From: Bog-950 sp035299425
GTDB taxonomy: Bacteria; Bacteroidota; Bacteroidia; Chitinophagales; LD1
Length of the DNA: 32,900 nucleotides
Direction: 5' to 3'
NCBI GenBank assembly: GCA_035299425.1
Contig: DATGWP010000028.1
Location: 1-32,900, forward strand
The notes beneath the pieces were generated by a model. It saw only the letters and a list, made by a program, of their open reading frames with translations. It was not told the origin of the DNA and made no database searches. Position 1 is the stretch's first letter. Every line of letters starts with the position of its first letter. Positions 1-7,911 of the stretch are shown in pieces. A program made the translations under genes and the position numbers.

Positions 1-199
1 ATTTGGCTATAGCGCTATCGGGGCTGGTGGCGTGCAGCAGCTCTATCTTGCTTTCGCCTATTTTAAAAAAGGAGGTGTCAACATACTCAGATTCAACGGT
101 TTCTGTCTTATAATGGGCTACACCCAGCAATTTGGCAAACAACTCGTTCGATTTTTCAAGGTCTTTAACAGCAATTCCTATGTGTTCTATCTTATGCAT
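1..199 (-). CDS. mce: Methylmalonyl-CoA epimerase, N-terminal part (cut by window edge)
   Basis: This is a vicinal-oxygen-chelate (VOC) fold protein; the family interconverts (R)- and (S)-methylmalonyl-CoA between propionyl-CoA and succinyl-CoA. Only the first 66 residues are in the window; the 3' end lies beyond base 1. The minus-strand ATG is at 199-197 and the protein opens MHKIEHIGIAVKDLEKS. The HIGIAV strand carries the first metal-ligand histidine (residue 6) typical of the family, and YVDTSFFKIGESKIELLHA is the usual second strand region. The other metal ligands are outside the window. It diverges from the Fe-S assembly gene at 269. Assignment to methylmalonyl-CoA epimerase rather than another VOC enzyme rests on resemblance of this N-terminus and is fairly secure; the specificity is inference. 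Confidence 0.82.
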   Translation of the reverse strand, partial: MHKIEHIGIAVKDLEKSNELFAKLLGVAHYKTETVESEYVDTSFFKIGESKIELLHATSPDSAIAK

Positions 200-241
200 C
201 GGACAAAATTTCTGATTAACCACAAAGGAATAATTATTGCT

Positions 242-249
242 TAACTTTG
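242..249 (+). promoter_or_regulatory. -7 promoter box for the IscA-type gene
   Basis: TAACTTTG matches the Bacteroidota sigma-A -7 consensus TAnnTTTG and ends 19 bases before the ATG at 269. No clean TTTG -33 element is seen about 20 bases upstream, so this is a partial match. Confidence 0.4.
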
Positions 250-268
250 CATTGTAAATTTATAAGCC

Positions 269-592
269 ATGTTATTTGTATCAGAAACTGCGAAAGCCAA
301 GATTGAAGAGATTAAATTAAAGGACCACAAGCCAGAGCACTTTGTGCGCGTAACCGTTAATGGTGGCGGCTGCTCGGGTCTGTCATACAAAATGGATTTT
401 GACAACGAGTTGAAGGCCGACGACCAGGTGTTTGAAGATAAAGGCGTAAAGCTGGTTACCGACCTGCGCTCGTTCCTGTACGTATGCAACACTACGCTTG
501 ATTTTTCTGACGGATTGAACGGTAAGGGTTTTGAGTTTAAGAACCCGAATGCATCGCGCACCTGTGCCTGCGGAGAGAGTTTTGCAGTGTAG
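269..592 (+). CDS. IscA/HesB-family iron-sulfur cluster assembly protein
   Basis: A 107-residue A-type carrier protein, the normal length of the family, which binds and hands on Fe-S clusters in the cytoplasm. The three conserved cysteines are visible: C35 in NGGGCSGLSY, and C99 and C101 in RTCACGESF near the C-terminus. An additional C73 is present. The ATG at 269 follows a TAnnTTTG-type -7 box and gives a full-length family member. It stands alone, with methylmalonyl-CoA epimerase divergent upstream and a convergent TPR gene downstream; no suf or isc genes are adjacent. I cannot tell IscA, SufA and ErpA apart from sequence alone, so no symbol is given. Confidence 0.92.
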   Translation: MLFVSETAKAKIEEIKLKDHKPEHFVRVTVNGGGCSGLSYKMDFDNELKADDQVFEDKGVKLVTDLRSFLYVCNTTLDFSDGLNGKGFEFKNPNASRTCACGESFAV

Positions 593-630
593 CATCTAAG
601 CTTTCGCACAAGTTAAGGACTTAACAGCCT

Positions 631-1140
631 CTAGCCTTTTCTATACGAATAGGATTTTGCCACCACAGCCATTAAGAGGATCACTACCAGCATCATAGCT
701 ATCATGTAGTACCAGTTTTTACTTAGTATTACGGACAGCCTGTAGCTTTTGATACGCTTATTTAACAGCGTGTACTTTGTATCTCCCTCACTAAGTTTCT
801 CATATTCAATGACGGCCTCTTTTACATTTCCGTTGCCTTCCAGGCTTAGCGCGCGCATATATTTAGCATCTGTTAAGGAACTGTCAATTGCTAAAGCCTT
901 GTCAAAGTCAGCCAGCGCTTTGTTGTACTGCTTAAGCTCATACAGGCATAAGCCCCGGTTGTAGTAAGGCTCTTTTGCATCGGGAAACGTATCTGCTAAC
1001 TGCGTATAAGAACTTACGGCATCTTCAAACTTACCTTCATCAAACTGTTGCTGCGCCTGTACCGATAGGGGATGGTCCTGCACCTCTGCACCGGCAGAAA
1101 GAAAAAACAACAACACTATCAGCAAAAGGGTTTGCTTCAC
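631..1140 (-). CDS. Membrane-anchored TPR protein
   Basis: About 169 residues. From the GTG at 1140 the protein opens as a clean signal sequence (MKQTLLLIVLLFFLSAG), followed by roughly three tetratricopeptide repeats (YNRGLCLYELKQYNKALADF is the clearest, with the small and aromatic residues at TPR positions). It ends in a transmembrane helix (WYYMIAMMLVVILLMAVVA) with a short basic tail. It is probably exported, with the repeats outside the cytoplasm and the C-terminus anchored in the inner membrane; TPRs usually scaffold protein complexes. The frame can be extended to a TTG at 1173, but that adds a poor N-terminus and overlaps a TTTGC promoter-like sequence at 1170-1174, so I prefer 1140. 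It resembles Bat-operon TPR proteins, but no bat genes adjoin it, and the specific role is unknown. Confidence 0.78.
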   Translation of the reverse strand: MKQTLLLIVLLFFLSAGAEVQDHPLSVQAQQQFDEGKFEDAVSSYTQLADTFPDAKEPYYNRGLCLYELKQYNKALADFDKALAIDSSLTDAKYMRALSLEGNGNVKEAVIEYEKLSEGDTKYTLLNKRIKSYRLSVILSKNWYYMIAMMLVVILLMAVVAKSYSYRKG

Positions 1141-1205
1141 ACTTACCGGTTTGGTTGGGGTGAAGATATGCAAATTTTGACCTGTAATGGCTAAACGGAT
1201 ATACC

Positions 1206-1922
1206 TTAAAGGGTCTGTATAATTATTTTAATACCGCTACTCGAATTAGTTTTTTTTAAGTACTTGCTCACTCTATTGTCCTTGTCTATACAATCTTTAA
1301 AATACGTTTCCGCGTATTCTTTGTTAAAGGCACATTGCTTGAGTGTGGATGTTTTATATTCTTCTGCATAATAGACTACCCTGTATTTCTCACTAGGAAA
1401 CAGCTTTGATAAATCATTTTTAGTGAAAAACTTTTCAAAACCAGTATCCTCTTTATGTGCTAAAGGATGAGAATCCGAATGAACCTGAACGTACCAAATA
1501 CATCCTTTTTTTGCCACTCGGGCTATGTCAGCTACAATTTGTTGATACTCACCTTCAGGAAAAAAATGTAAAATATTAGATAGTATTATTCCATCGAATA
1601 ATACCCCATCTAAAGCTCTACTTTGTAGCGATTCTACTTCATTTACTTTCCTAAAATATTCAGGGTCTATATCATGTATTCGCTTTCTCAAATACCCTAA
1701 AGCTGTTAAATTTTTGTCAACTGCCCAAAATCTATAATCCCCTTCAATCATATTTATAATATAAGGACTTTGGCCGCAACCAAAATCTAAAATATTACCA
1801 GATTGTAAGTACTCAGTAAGTACATTCTCAAATCCAGATTCGTAAACTTTATTTGGATAGTTTTCATAGCGACTTCGCTCATATATTTCTTCCGGTGTAT
1901 CTGGGAAGTCCATGTTTGTCAT
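1206..1922 (-). CDS. Class I SAM-dependent methyltransferase, AT-rich
   Basis: A 238-residue methyltransferase. Motif I is NILDFGCGQSPYI (residues 44-54), with the glycine loop that binds S-adenosylmethionine. The acidic residue that would contact the ribose is D69 in FWAVDKN, and a post-II strand GVLFDGIILSNILHFF follows, then a kinked helix and the strand GCIWYVQVHSD. The C-terminal third is charged and unrecognised, so the substrate is unknown. Base composition differs from its neighbours: a sampled line inside it is about 35% G+C, while glyA next door is near 50%, which suggests recent acquisition. It is separated from glyA by a strong terminator and so is probably transcribed alone. A second in-frame ATG lies three codons downstream of the start. 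Confidence 0.83.
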   Translation of the reverse strand: MTNMDFPDTPEEIYERSRYENYPNKVYESGFENVLTEYLQSGNILDFGCGQSPYIINMIEGDYRFWAVDKNLTALGYLRKRIHDIDPEYFRKVNEVESLQSRALDGVLFDGIILSNILHFFPEGEYQQIVADIARVAKKGCIWYVQVHSDSHPLAHKEDTGFEKFFTKNDLSKLFPSEKYRVVYYAEEYKTSTLKQCAFNKEYAETYFKDCIDKDNRVSKYLKKTNSSSGIKIIIQTL

Positions 1923-1961
1923 AGTTTACCGTATGATTTAAATCTTTGTAAGATAGTATAA

Positions 1962-1997
1962 AACAGAAAAGCCGCTCTAATGAGCGGCTTTTCTGTT
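1962..1997 (-). terminator. Rho-independent terminator of glyA
   Basis: A perfect 16-bp stem (AACAGAAAAGCCGCTC with its complement) closes on a TAAT loop, 21 bases past the glyA stop. The stem includes A/T tracts on both sides, so it could also act on the other strand. Confidence 0.85.
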
Positions 1998-2017
1998 CGA
2001 ATAACAACACCGGTTAC

Positions 2018-3286
2018 TTAATACAACGGAAACTGTTTCATATACTCATTCACCTCGCCCTTTACTTTGGCTATGGTGCTTTCGTTTTCTATATCGGTTA
2101 CTATGCGCTCTATCCACACAGCAATCTGGTCCATGTCTTTCTCTTTCATACCGCGGGTGGTAACTGCCGGTGTACCCAGGCGGATACCGCTGGTTACAAA
2201 CGGGCTCTTATCGTCAAACGGCACCATGTTTTTGTTGCAGGTAATATCAGCTTTCACCAGTGCGTTCTCAGCTTGCTTGCCCGATACATTTTTGCTGCGC
2301 AGGTCTATCAGCATTAAGTGGTTATCGGTTCCGCCCGATATAATACCATAGCCCTTGCCTACCATAGCGGCTGCCAGTGCCTGTGCATTTTTAATCACCT
2401 GCTGCTGGTAGGTTTTAAACTCAGGCGTAAGCGCCTCGCCAAAGGCAATAGCCTTGGCGGCTATTACATGCTCCAGCGGTCCGCCCTGTGTACCGGGGAA
2501 CACCGCACCATCCAGTATGGCACTCATCATCTTGGTTTCGCCCTTCGGTGTTTTTTCGCCAAACGGATTTTCAAAATCTTTACCCAGTAGTATAACACCG
2601 CCGCGTGGCCCGCGCAGTGTTTTGTGTGTAGTGCTGGTTACTATGTGGCAATACTGCAATGGGTTCTTTAATAAGCCGGCGGCAATCAAACCTGCAGGGT
2701 GGGCCATGTCGGCCATTAGCAACGCGCCAACCTCATCGGCTATAGCGCGGAATTTTTCATACTCCCACTCGCGGCTATACGCCGATGCACCGCAGATAAT
2801 CAGCTTTGGCTTTTCGGCCAATGCCGTCTGGCGCACTTTGTCCATATCAATAGTGCCGGTCTCTTTCTCTACCCCGTAAAACGATGGCACATATAGCTTA
2901 CCGCTAAAGTTAACCGGCGACCCGTGTGTTAAGTGCCCGCCGTGCGACAGGTTAAAGCCCAGTATTTTATCGCCGGGTTTAAGGCAGCCTAACATAACCG
3001 CCGCATTAGCCTGCGCGCCGCTATGCGGCTGCACGTTGGCCCATGCTGCGCCAAACAATTGCTTTAATCTTTCTATCGCCAGTGTTTCGGCCTCATCTAC
3101 AAATTGGCAACCGCCGTAGTAGCGCTTGCCGGGCAGGCCCTCAGCATACTTATTGGTAAAGCAGCTACCCATGGCTTCCATTACCTGTGCCGATGTAAAG
3201 TTTTCAGAGGCTATCAGTTCAACCCCCTCGCGCTGGCGGTGAAGTTCCTTGTTTATCAGGTCGAATATCTGTGTGTCGCGTGTCAT
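2018..3286 (-). CDS. glyA: Serine hydroxymethyltransferase
   Basis: A 422-residue, full-length PLP enzyme that converts serine and tetrahydrofolate to glycine and 5,10-methylene-tetrahydrofolate, the main cytoplasmic source of one-carbon units. The N-terminus has ELIASENFTS and the KRYYGG substrate-binding segment. ADMAHPAGL (residues 192-200) holds the aspartate that contacts the PLP pyridine nitrogen. The Schiff-base lysine is K222 in STTHKTLRGPRGG. The C-terminal domain with TSGIRLGTPAVTTRG is intact. The ATG at 3286 gives the family's usual start. It ends before a strong terminator, and no folate or glycine-cleavage genes lie alongside, so it appears monocistronic. Confidence 0.97.
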   Translation of the reverse strand: MTRDTQIFDLINKELHRQREGVELIASENFTSAQVMEAMGSCFTNKYAEGLPGKRYYGGCQFVDEAETLAIERLKQLFGAAWANVQPHSGAQANAAVMLGCLKPGDKILGFNLSHGGHLTHGSPVNFSGKLYVPSFYGVEKETGTIDMDKVRQTALAEKPKLIICGASAYSREWEYEKFRAIADEVGALLMADMAHPAGLIAAGLLKNPLQYCHIVTSTTHKTLRGPRGGVILLGKDFENPFGEKTPKGETKMMSAILDGAVFPGTQGGPLEHVIAAKAIAFGEALTPEFKTYQQQVIKNAQALAAAMVGKGYGIISGGTDNHLMLIDLRSKNVSGKQAENALVKADITCNKNMVPFDDKSPFVTSGIRLGTPAVTTRGMKEKDMDQIAVWIERIVTDIENESTIAKVKGEVNEYMKQFPLY

Positions 3287-3329
3287 GTGCAGTGGTTTAT
3301 ATAGGGCGCTAAAATAATGGCGGGCGGCG

Positions 3330-3349
3330 AGTAAAAAGGGGTTTTTACT
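3330..3349. other. Short palindrome between glyA and the GxxExxY unit
   Basis: AGTAAAAA-GGGG-TTTTTACT is a perfect 8-bp stem with a 4-base loop, 44 bases upstream of the glyA start. It could be a weak terminator for the gene at 3433-3840 or a regulatory site for glyA; the sequence does not decide. Confidence 0.4.
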
Positions 3350-3367
3350 AACAGTGTTGGCGGCTCG

Positions 3368-3915
3368 TTGTCAGAATCAGGATAAGGAGGATAAAAAGGA
3401 TAAAACAAGATAAATGCACAGCCAATTTGCTGCTAATTCACTTTCCCTTCATTTTTTTCAGGTATAGATATCTTTTGAGGGGCGAATACTTTTTTAAACT
3501 GTAAGATTCTGGAGCCGAAGTTGATCAACATGCCAACGGGCAAATTATATGCAACCACATAGTTTTTTGCTTGTGCCAGGTGAACATCCTCTAAATTGAT
3601 AATTGCTTTTATTTCCACCACCACCTGACCTTCTACAATAAAATCTGCTCTACGTGTACCCACCAATATGCCGTCGTAATAAATATCCTGTTCTTTCTCG
3701 CGCTCAAAGCTTAAGCCGGCTTTCTCCATTTCTATAGCAAGGCACCTTTGGTGTATCACTTCCTGAAAGCCATTACCCAATGTATTATGCACTTTCATGG
3801 CAGCCCCATTTACCTTATATGTAATGTCGTTCAAACTCATATTATTGAAAATTTATTATGAATTTTGGCTGTTATCCTGCTAATCCTTTAATCCTGCTAA
3901 TCCTGATTCAGACAA
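3368..3915. mobile_element. GxxExxY unit with 16-bp inverted ends
   Basis: The single gene at 3433-3840 is bracketed by inverted copies of an ATCCT-rich repeat. The left outer end is TTGTCAGAATCAGGAT (3368-3383); the right outer end, read on the minus strand, is TTGTCTGAATCAGGAT (3915-3900), a 15/16 match. Inside each end the motif continues as spaced ATCCT units: four at the right end (from 3874), and a looser series at the left end out to about 3412. The whole is 548 bp. No convincing target-site duplication is visible. A related solo right end lies at 31568-31616. That it moves is inference. Confidence 0.55.
3433..3840 (-). CDS. GxxExxY family protein (PD-(D/E)XK nuclease fold)
   Basis: A 135-residue protein of the GxxExxY family, common in Bacteroidota and other environmental bacteria, whose function is not established. 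The naming motif appears as G24-F-Q-E27-V-I-H30, with histidine where tyrosine is usual. A nuclease-like core follows: D66 in RRADFIV, then E76-I-K78 in VVVEIKAI, the D...ExK arrangement of the PD-(D/E)XK superfamily. HLAQAKNYV (88-95) is the conserved helix after the core. There is no signal peptide or membrane segment. It is the only gene in a unit bounded by inverted repeats, which suggests the protein acts on, or moves with, those repeats; this is inference. The start at 3840 gives the family's usual N-terminus and length. Confidence 0.88.
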   Translation of the reverse strand: MSLNDITYKVNGAAMKVHNTLGNGFQEVIHQRCLAIEMEKAGLSFEREKEQDIYYDGILVGTRRADFIVEGQVVVEIKAIINLEDVHLAQAKNYVVAYNLPVGMLINFGSRILQFKKVFAPQKISIPEKNEGKVN

Positions 3916-3922
3916 TGGGCGA

Positions 3923-4369
3923 TTACTTCATATCCACCAACTCCACATCAAATATCAAATTAGCCTTTGGTGGAATGATAGGCGGGTGGCCTGCATCGCC
4001 GTACGCCAGAAAGTAAGGAATGATAAGCCGCGCTTTGCCGCCTACATTCAATAGCGCAATACCCTCATCCCAGCCTTTAATCACTTTGCCTAAACCCAAC
4101 TGAAAAGTAAGCGGCTGCTCGCGCTCGTGGCTGGAATCAAAGAAAGTACCATCGGTAAGCATACCGGTATAATGTACCGATACATGGCGGTGTTTGCCTG
4201 CTTTGGCACCGGTGCCCTGTTCTTCAATAATATAATGTAAACCGCTTTCGGTGCTTTGTGCGGTAGGGTAAGCTTGCTTGGCCCAGGTGCTAAACTCTGT
4301 GAGTAATGCCTGTTGTGCGGCCTGCTGTTTCTTCTTGTGTTCTTCCAGTTTCTTTTGGTAGTCGCTCAT
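3923..4369 (-). CDS. FKBP-type peptidyl-prolyl cis-trans isomerase
   Basis: A 148-residue protein with a charged helical N-terminus (1-40, rich in K, Q and E) and one FKBP domain (about 43-148). The family catalyses proline isomerisation during protein folding. Recognisable blocks are VSVHYTGMLTDGTFFDSS, the active-site strand VIKGWDEGIALLNVGGKARL, IIPYFLAYG and the closing strand LIFDVELVDM. There is no signal peptide, so a cytoplasmic location is likely, unlike the lipoprotein or periplasmic FKBPs of many relatives. Its end lies 8 bases from the GxxExxY unit's right end. The intergenic stretch upstream (4370-4567) has two small hairpins (4437-4452 and 4486-4505) and no gene. Confidence 0.93.
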   Translation of the reverse strand: MSDYQKKLEEHKKKQQAAQQALLTEFSTWAKQAYPTAQSTESGLHYIIEEQGTGAKAGKHRHVSVHYTGMLTDGTFFDSSHEREQPLTFQLGLGKVIKGWDEGIALLNVGGKARLIIPYFLAYGDAGHPPIIPPKANLIFDVELVDMK

Positions 4370-4567
4370 GTGTTTGCTTTTAAATTGCGGTGCAAGTTAA
4401 ATAACAAATACATGAATTGCTCAGCTGCATTTCTTTACGGTCTTTAGACCGTTGTCAAACAGATACTATTCCGCTTATCAGGCTGCCGTTGTCTTTAGCC
4501 AACGGTTTAATGGCATTCCTGCATTTACTTCGTATTTCCGCCTTCCGCCTTCGCACTTCTAACTTCC

Positions 4568-5368
4568 CTAGCATCCCACATTAAACGGAATACTAAACTC
4601 CTGCTTCACCTTTTCGCCTTTGGCGTTTTCGGCTGGCTTCCAGGTAGGCATTTTGCTCAGGGCATCTATTATCAGCGCGTTTACTTGTGCATCGCTGCTG
4701 TAGCGGGTTATTTTGGCGTCGGTTACCTGCCCGGTTTCGGTTACAGTAAACTTTATAGCCGCAAACTGAAACTTCTCTACTGCCTTTTTATCATTTATCT
4801 TGTTTATCACATTAGCTATAAAGTAATCTGATAGTTGTTTAAAGCCACCGGGAAACTCCGCCTCTTTATCCGGCACCAGTGTAAGGGTGCTCTTGCCCTC
4901 TACTACTTTGTTGCGTGGACCCAGGGCATCTTCCTTTTGGTCCTTATACTTGTACTTTATTTTCACGGTTACATCGCTGCCCATGGCTGCTCCGCTCAGT
5001 AGGTTCTTTTGCTCAGTAGTCAGTTTATCGCTATTGCTTTTGGCTACTACCGGTTTGCCGTTTTGCATAGCCGATATTTCTACCGATACATAATCCAGCA
5101 CTTCGGCATAGCGCTTTTCGGGGTACACATATTTAGGCGGCTGCGGATACTCGTTTACCCGGCGCTGCTGCAAAAAGTAGCGCTCATCGGCCGGCATTTC
5201 CATACTGGCCCATATTAAGTTAGACAGGTCGGTAATGCTGGTAGCTGCGGCTGCCTTTGTTTTAGTATAGGTAGGTGTTTGCCTTTCGGGCAGTTCGTAT
5301 TTGCCGCCCTGGGCAAAAGCGCTGCCACACAGCAGGCATACAAGCACGGTTAATAGTGTATTCTTCAT
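4568..5368 (-). CDS. Secreted TonB C-terminal-domain-like protein
   Basis: A 266-residue protein with a signal peptide (MKNTLLTVLVCLLCGSAFAQ). The C-terminal ~90 residues resemble TonB C-terminal domains: FKFTV-like strand AAIKFTVTETGQVTDAKITR, a helix NALIIDALSKMPTWKPAENA and the final strand KVKQEFSIPFN. Just before it is the Bacteroidota-typical AEFPGGFKQLSDYFIANV segment. It lacks the N-terminal membrane anchor and proline-rich linker of a true TonB energy transducer, so it is probably a free periplasmic protein that borrowed the fold. The central region is unrecognised. A TAnnTTTG box lies 17 bases upstream of the start. No exbB or exbD is adjacent. Confidence 0.75.
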   Translation of the reverse strand: MKNTLLTVLVCLLCGSAFAQGGKYELPERQTPTYTKTKAAAATSITDLSNLIWASMEMPADERYFLQQRRVNEYPQPPKYVYPEKRYAEVLDYVSVEISAMQNGKPVVAKSNSDKLTTEQKNLLSGAAMGSDVTVKIKYKYKDQKEDALGPRNKVVEGKSTLTLVPDKEAEFPGGFKQLSDYFIANVINKINDKKAVEKFQFAAIKFTVTETGQVTDAKITRYSSDAQVNALIIDALSKMPTWKPAENAKGEKVKQEFSIPFNVGC

Positions 5369-5385
5369 ATCCGTTTATTTTACCT

Positions 5386-5393
5386 CAAAGATA
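5386..5393 (-). promoter_or_regulatory. -7 promoter box for the TonB-C-like gene
   Basis: On the minus strand this reads TATCTTTG, a full match to TAnnTTTG, 17 bases before the start codon at 5368. No clear TTTG is seen 19-21 bases further up. Confidence 0.45.
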
Positions 5394-5549
5394 AGCAGAT
5401 GTTGCTTGCTGTTAGTGGTTTAACCAAACATTAACCTGTCGGCTAAGTGCCTGTTGGTGGGTAATAAAATTACCGGCAGCTGCATGGTATTCTGTTGGTA
5501 CTATGCTCCGTTTTAGGCTCTTACACGGGTAAGAATTTCGAAATATACG

Positions 5550-5581
5550 TTTGCCGCACCGTAAGCGCCGGGGTATTTTTG
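5550..5581 (+). promoter_or_regulatory. Bacteroidota-type promoter of the PKD protein gene
   Basis: TTTG (5550-5553), a 20-base spacer and TATTTTTG (5574-5581) match the -33/-7 consensus exactly. The box ends 34 bases before the ATG at 5616. The rest of the 247-base gap (5369-5615) shows nothing else. Confidence 0.65.
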
Positions 5582-5615
5582 AGCCATCAAACAATAACTC
5601 AGTAAAATATAAACT

Positions 5616-7349
5616 ATGAAAACACTAAAAAGCTATCTGTTGGCTACCATACTGCTGGTATCAATTGGCTATACACAAGCGCAATGCTATGTATTTCCGT
5701 ATGTAAATGCCCATGCCGGTAACGCCACCTTTTCGGCCTGGATAGATTCTGTTAACTTCAACAATGCCGTATATCATTGGGACTTTGGCGATGGCGATAC
5801 GGCGCAGGAACTTTTTACATCGCATACCTATACGCAGTCGGGCACCTATAATGCCTGCTTCCATTACGATAATGGCAGTTGCACTATAGATACCTGCCAG
5901 ACACTGCAAATTGATATATGCAATTTCGGGCCATATATAAACAGTACTACCAATCACCTGGATGCCACCTTGAGCGTGCCCGGCATGCCCGGCGGCGCTA
6001 CATATAGCTGGGTGGCCGACCTTGGCGGTGGGCCCGTGCTCACATCTACCAATGCCAGCCCGGTATTTACTTTTCCGGCTTATGGTTGGTACTGGGTGCG
6101 GGTAGAGGTTACACTCCCTAACTCGTGCATGGATACAGCCTTACAGTATATACAGGTAAGAAATGTCTGCGCTGCTAACTTTTATCATTCCACACCGGGC
6201 ACTACAGAGTTACAGTTTTTCCCTTCGCCCTTCGATAGTTCAAACCTTAGCACCTTTACCTATGCCTGGACCTTCGGCGATGGCGGTTCTTCAAGCGACT
6301 ATGTACCTACACACGATTTCGGCAGTTTTGGTAAATACAATGTATGCGTAACCGTTAGCGACGGGCAATGCTCCGATACCTATTGCGATTCGGTAGTTGT
6401 AGCACCGCCACCGGTACCTACACACTGGATATTTGGCAAAGTACATAAGGGTAGCATTAATGCATGTGCCTCTACGGTGTATTTAATACGTGAAGAAACT
6501 CCCGGCTTTTTAAGCCTGGTAGACACCTATAACACGATTGATTCAGGCGGTCTTGGCTGCCTGGGCGATTATCATTTCAGGGCAGATGAGGGCGTGTATT
6601 ATGTAAAAGCAGCCCTGCTGCCTACCGATGTTGACTATGCATCCTACCTGCCCACTTACTATGGCAATGAACTTAACTGGGCCAATGCTACACCGCTGAG
6701 CCTATACAGCCAGCAGGTGAATATAGATATAGATTTAACAGCGGGTGTAAACCCCGGCGGGCCGGGTTTTGTAGGCGGCTGGGTTTCGCAGGGCGCTGGC
6801 CTGGCTATTGGCAACAATAACGAAAGCCGCAGCGAGGGAGACCCGCTACCGGGCATTCAGATAAACCTGCTTACTGTAAATGATGTGCCGGTGGCCTCTA
6901 CCTATACCGATGTTATGGGCCGCTATACCTTCAGCAACCTGGCGATGGGCACCTATAAGGTATATGCCGAAGAAATAAACAAAGTGCCTTACCCGCTTAA
7001 TGTAACCCTTACAGCTAATAACCCATCGCAGGATAATGTAAACGTAAGCGTAAACAGCAACAGTGCCGTTACCGGTGTAGACAACCTGCGCGATATATAC
7101 ATCGATGGTATTTTGCCTAACCCTGTAATAAACAAAGCAATAGTTTCGGTTTCGTTAAACGAGGCAGCTGCTATGCTGCTAACATTAACCGACCTTACCG
7201 GCAGGCAGTTGCAAAGCCGCTCGCTTAACCTGCATACTGGTACCAACCAGGTAATTATAGACCTGAGCAACGAACCATCAGGCATTTACCACCTGGCCTT
7301 AACCAACGGTGCCGATAAAAAAATACTGAAACTGGTTAAAGCAAAATAA
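5616..7349 (+). CDS. Secreted PKD-domain protein with T9SS sorting domain
   Basis: A 577-residue extracellular protein. In order: signal peptide (1-22, ending TQAQ); a PKD domain with YHWDFGDGD (about 53-61) and a cysteine-rich end; a second Ig-like region; a second PKD domain with YAWTFGDGGSSS (about 215-226); a carboxypeptidase-regulatory/SdrD-like beta-sandwich (GIQINLLTVNDVPVASTYTD... GRYTFSNLAMGTYKVYAEE); and a type A T9SS C-terminal domain beginning ILPNPVINKAIVSVSL and ending KKILKLVKAK. The protein is predicted to cross the outer membrane by T9SS and be fixed to the surface or released. PKD domains usually bind polysaccharide or protein; no catalytic domain is visible, so a structural or adhesive role is likely. 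It has its own promoter and a hairpin downstream. Confidence 0.88.
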   Translation: MKTLKSYLLATILLVSIGYTQAQCYVFPYVNAHAGNATFSAWIDSVNFNNAVYHWDFGDGDTAQELFTSHTYTQSGTYNACFHYDNGSCTIDTCQTLQIDICNFGPYINSTTNHLDATLSVPGMPGGATYSWVADLGGGPVLTSTNASPVFTFPAYGWYWVRVEVTLPNSCMDTALQYIQVRNVCAANFYHSTPGTTELQFFPSPFDSSNLSTFTYAWTFGDGGSSSDYVPTHDFGSFGKYNVCVTVSDGQCSDTYCDSVVVAPPPVPTHWIFGKVHKGSINACASTVYLIREETPGFLSLVDTYNTIDSGGLGCLGDYHFRADEGVYYVKAALLPTDVDYASYLPTYYGNELNWANATPLSLYSQQVNIDIDLTAGVNPGGPGFVGGWVSQGAGLAIGNNNESRSEGDPLPGIQINLLTVNDVPVASTYTDVMGRYTFSNLAMGTYKVYAEEINKVPYPLNVTLTANNPSQDNVNVSVNSNSAVTGVDNLRDIYIDGILPNPVINKAIVSVSLNEAAAMLLTLTDLTGRQLQSRSLNLHTGTNQVIIDLSNEPSGIYHLALTNGADKKILKLVKAK

Positions 7350-7414
7350 TAACTCAGCCTCTTCGGGGTGTGCTGAAAAGCCGCCCCGGAGTTTTACGAC
7401 ATCCGAAGCTTTCC

Positions 7415-7445
7415 GACATCCGAAGTTTTTCCAACTTCGGATGTC
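7415..7445. repeat. Hairpin repeat (H1 family), probable terminator
   Basis: GACATCCGAAGTT and its exact complement form a 13-bp stem with a 5-base loop, 66 bases past the PKD gene's stop. A degenerate left half (GACATCCGAAGCTTT) precedes it at 7398-7412. The stem is related to the hairpins at 20879-20908 and 31751-31780 with paired base changes. There is no long T run, so termination is likely but not certain. Confidence 0.7.
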
Positions 7446-7476
7446 TTGTTTATTTTCAGCGCCTAACGCTAAGCGC

Positions 7477-7866
7477 ATGAACAAAGACATACAACAATAT
7501 AACGACTCGCAGGCACCAGCCGATAAAGAAATTTGCGATGCGCTCTACGCACAAATACACGCCGCCCTGCCCAATGCCGAAAACAAAATATGGCATGCAC
7601 ACCCCGTGTGGTTTTTAGATGGCAACCCTGTAGCCGGCTATCATAAATTAAAAAACTGCGTGCGCCTGCTGTTCTGGAGCGGACAATCTTTTGAAGAAGA
7701 AGGCCTGCTGCCCGAGGGCAAATTTAAAGCCGCCGAAAAGCGCTACACATCGGTAGAGGAGGTAAATGCCAAAGAACTTAAGCGCTGGCTAAAAAAAGCA
7801 GAAGCCATACAATGGGATTACAAAAACATTGTAAAGCGCAAGGGGCAATTGGAGAGGTTAAAATAA
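7477..7866 (+). CDS. DUF1801 domain-containing protein
   Basis: A 129-residue protein of the DUF1801 (YdhG-like) type, small cytoplasmic proteins of unknown function. The N-terminal helix carries ALYAQIHAALPNAENKIWHAHPVWFLDGNPV, with the W-HAHPVW and G-P blocks seen in the family. The middle has NCVRLLFWSGQSF and the C-terminus is a basic helix ending KNIVKRKGQLERLK. I take the ATG at 7477. The frame also opens at 7441, but that ATG lies inside the hairpin at 7415-7445 and would add an unconserved leader. The last ~25 codons have a decayed second copy at 12474-12581. It converges with the TonB-dependent receptor gene. Confidence 0.82.
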   Translation: MNKDIQQYNDSQAPADKEICDALYAQIHAALPNAENKIWHAHPVWFLDGNPVAGYHKLKNCVRLLFWSGQSFEEEGLLPEGKFKAAEKRYTSVEEVNAKELKRWLKKAEAIQWDYKNIVKRKGQLERLK

Positions 7867-7911
7867 AAGCGCAGGCAGCCTGCAATGGTATACCAGCCGC
7901 CTGCCCTTATG

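Noticed and set aside
5412..5594. 60-codon minus-strand ORF before the PKD gene
   Set aside because: No family resemblance, and it overlaps the promoter at 5550-5581.
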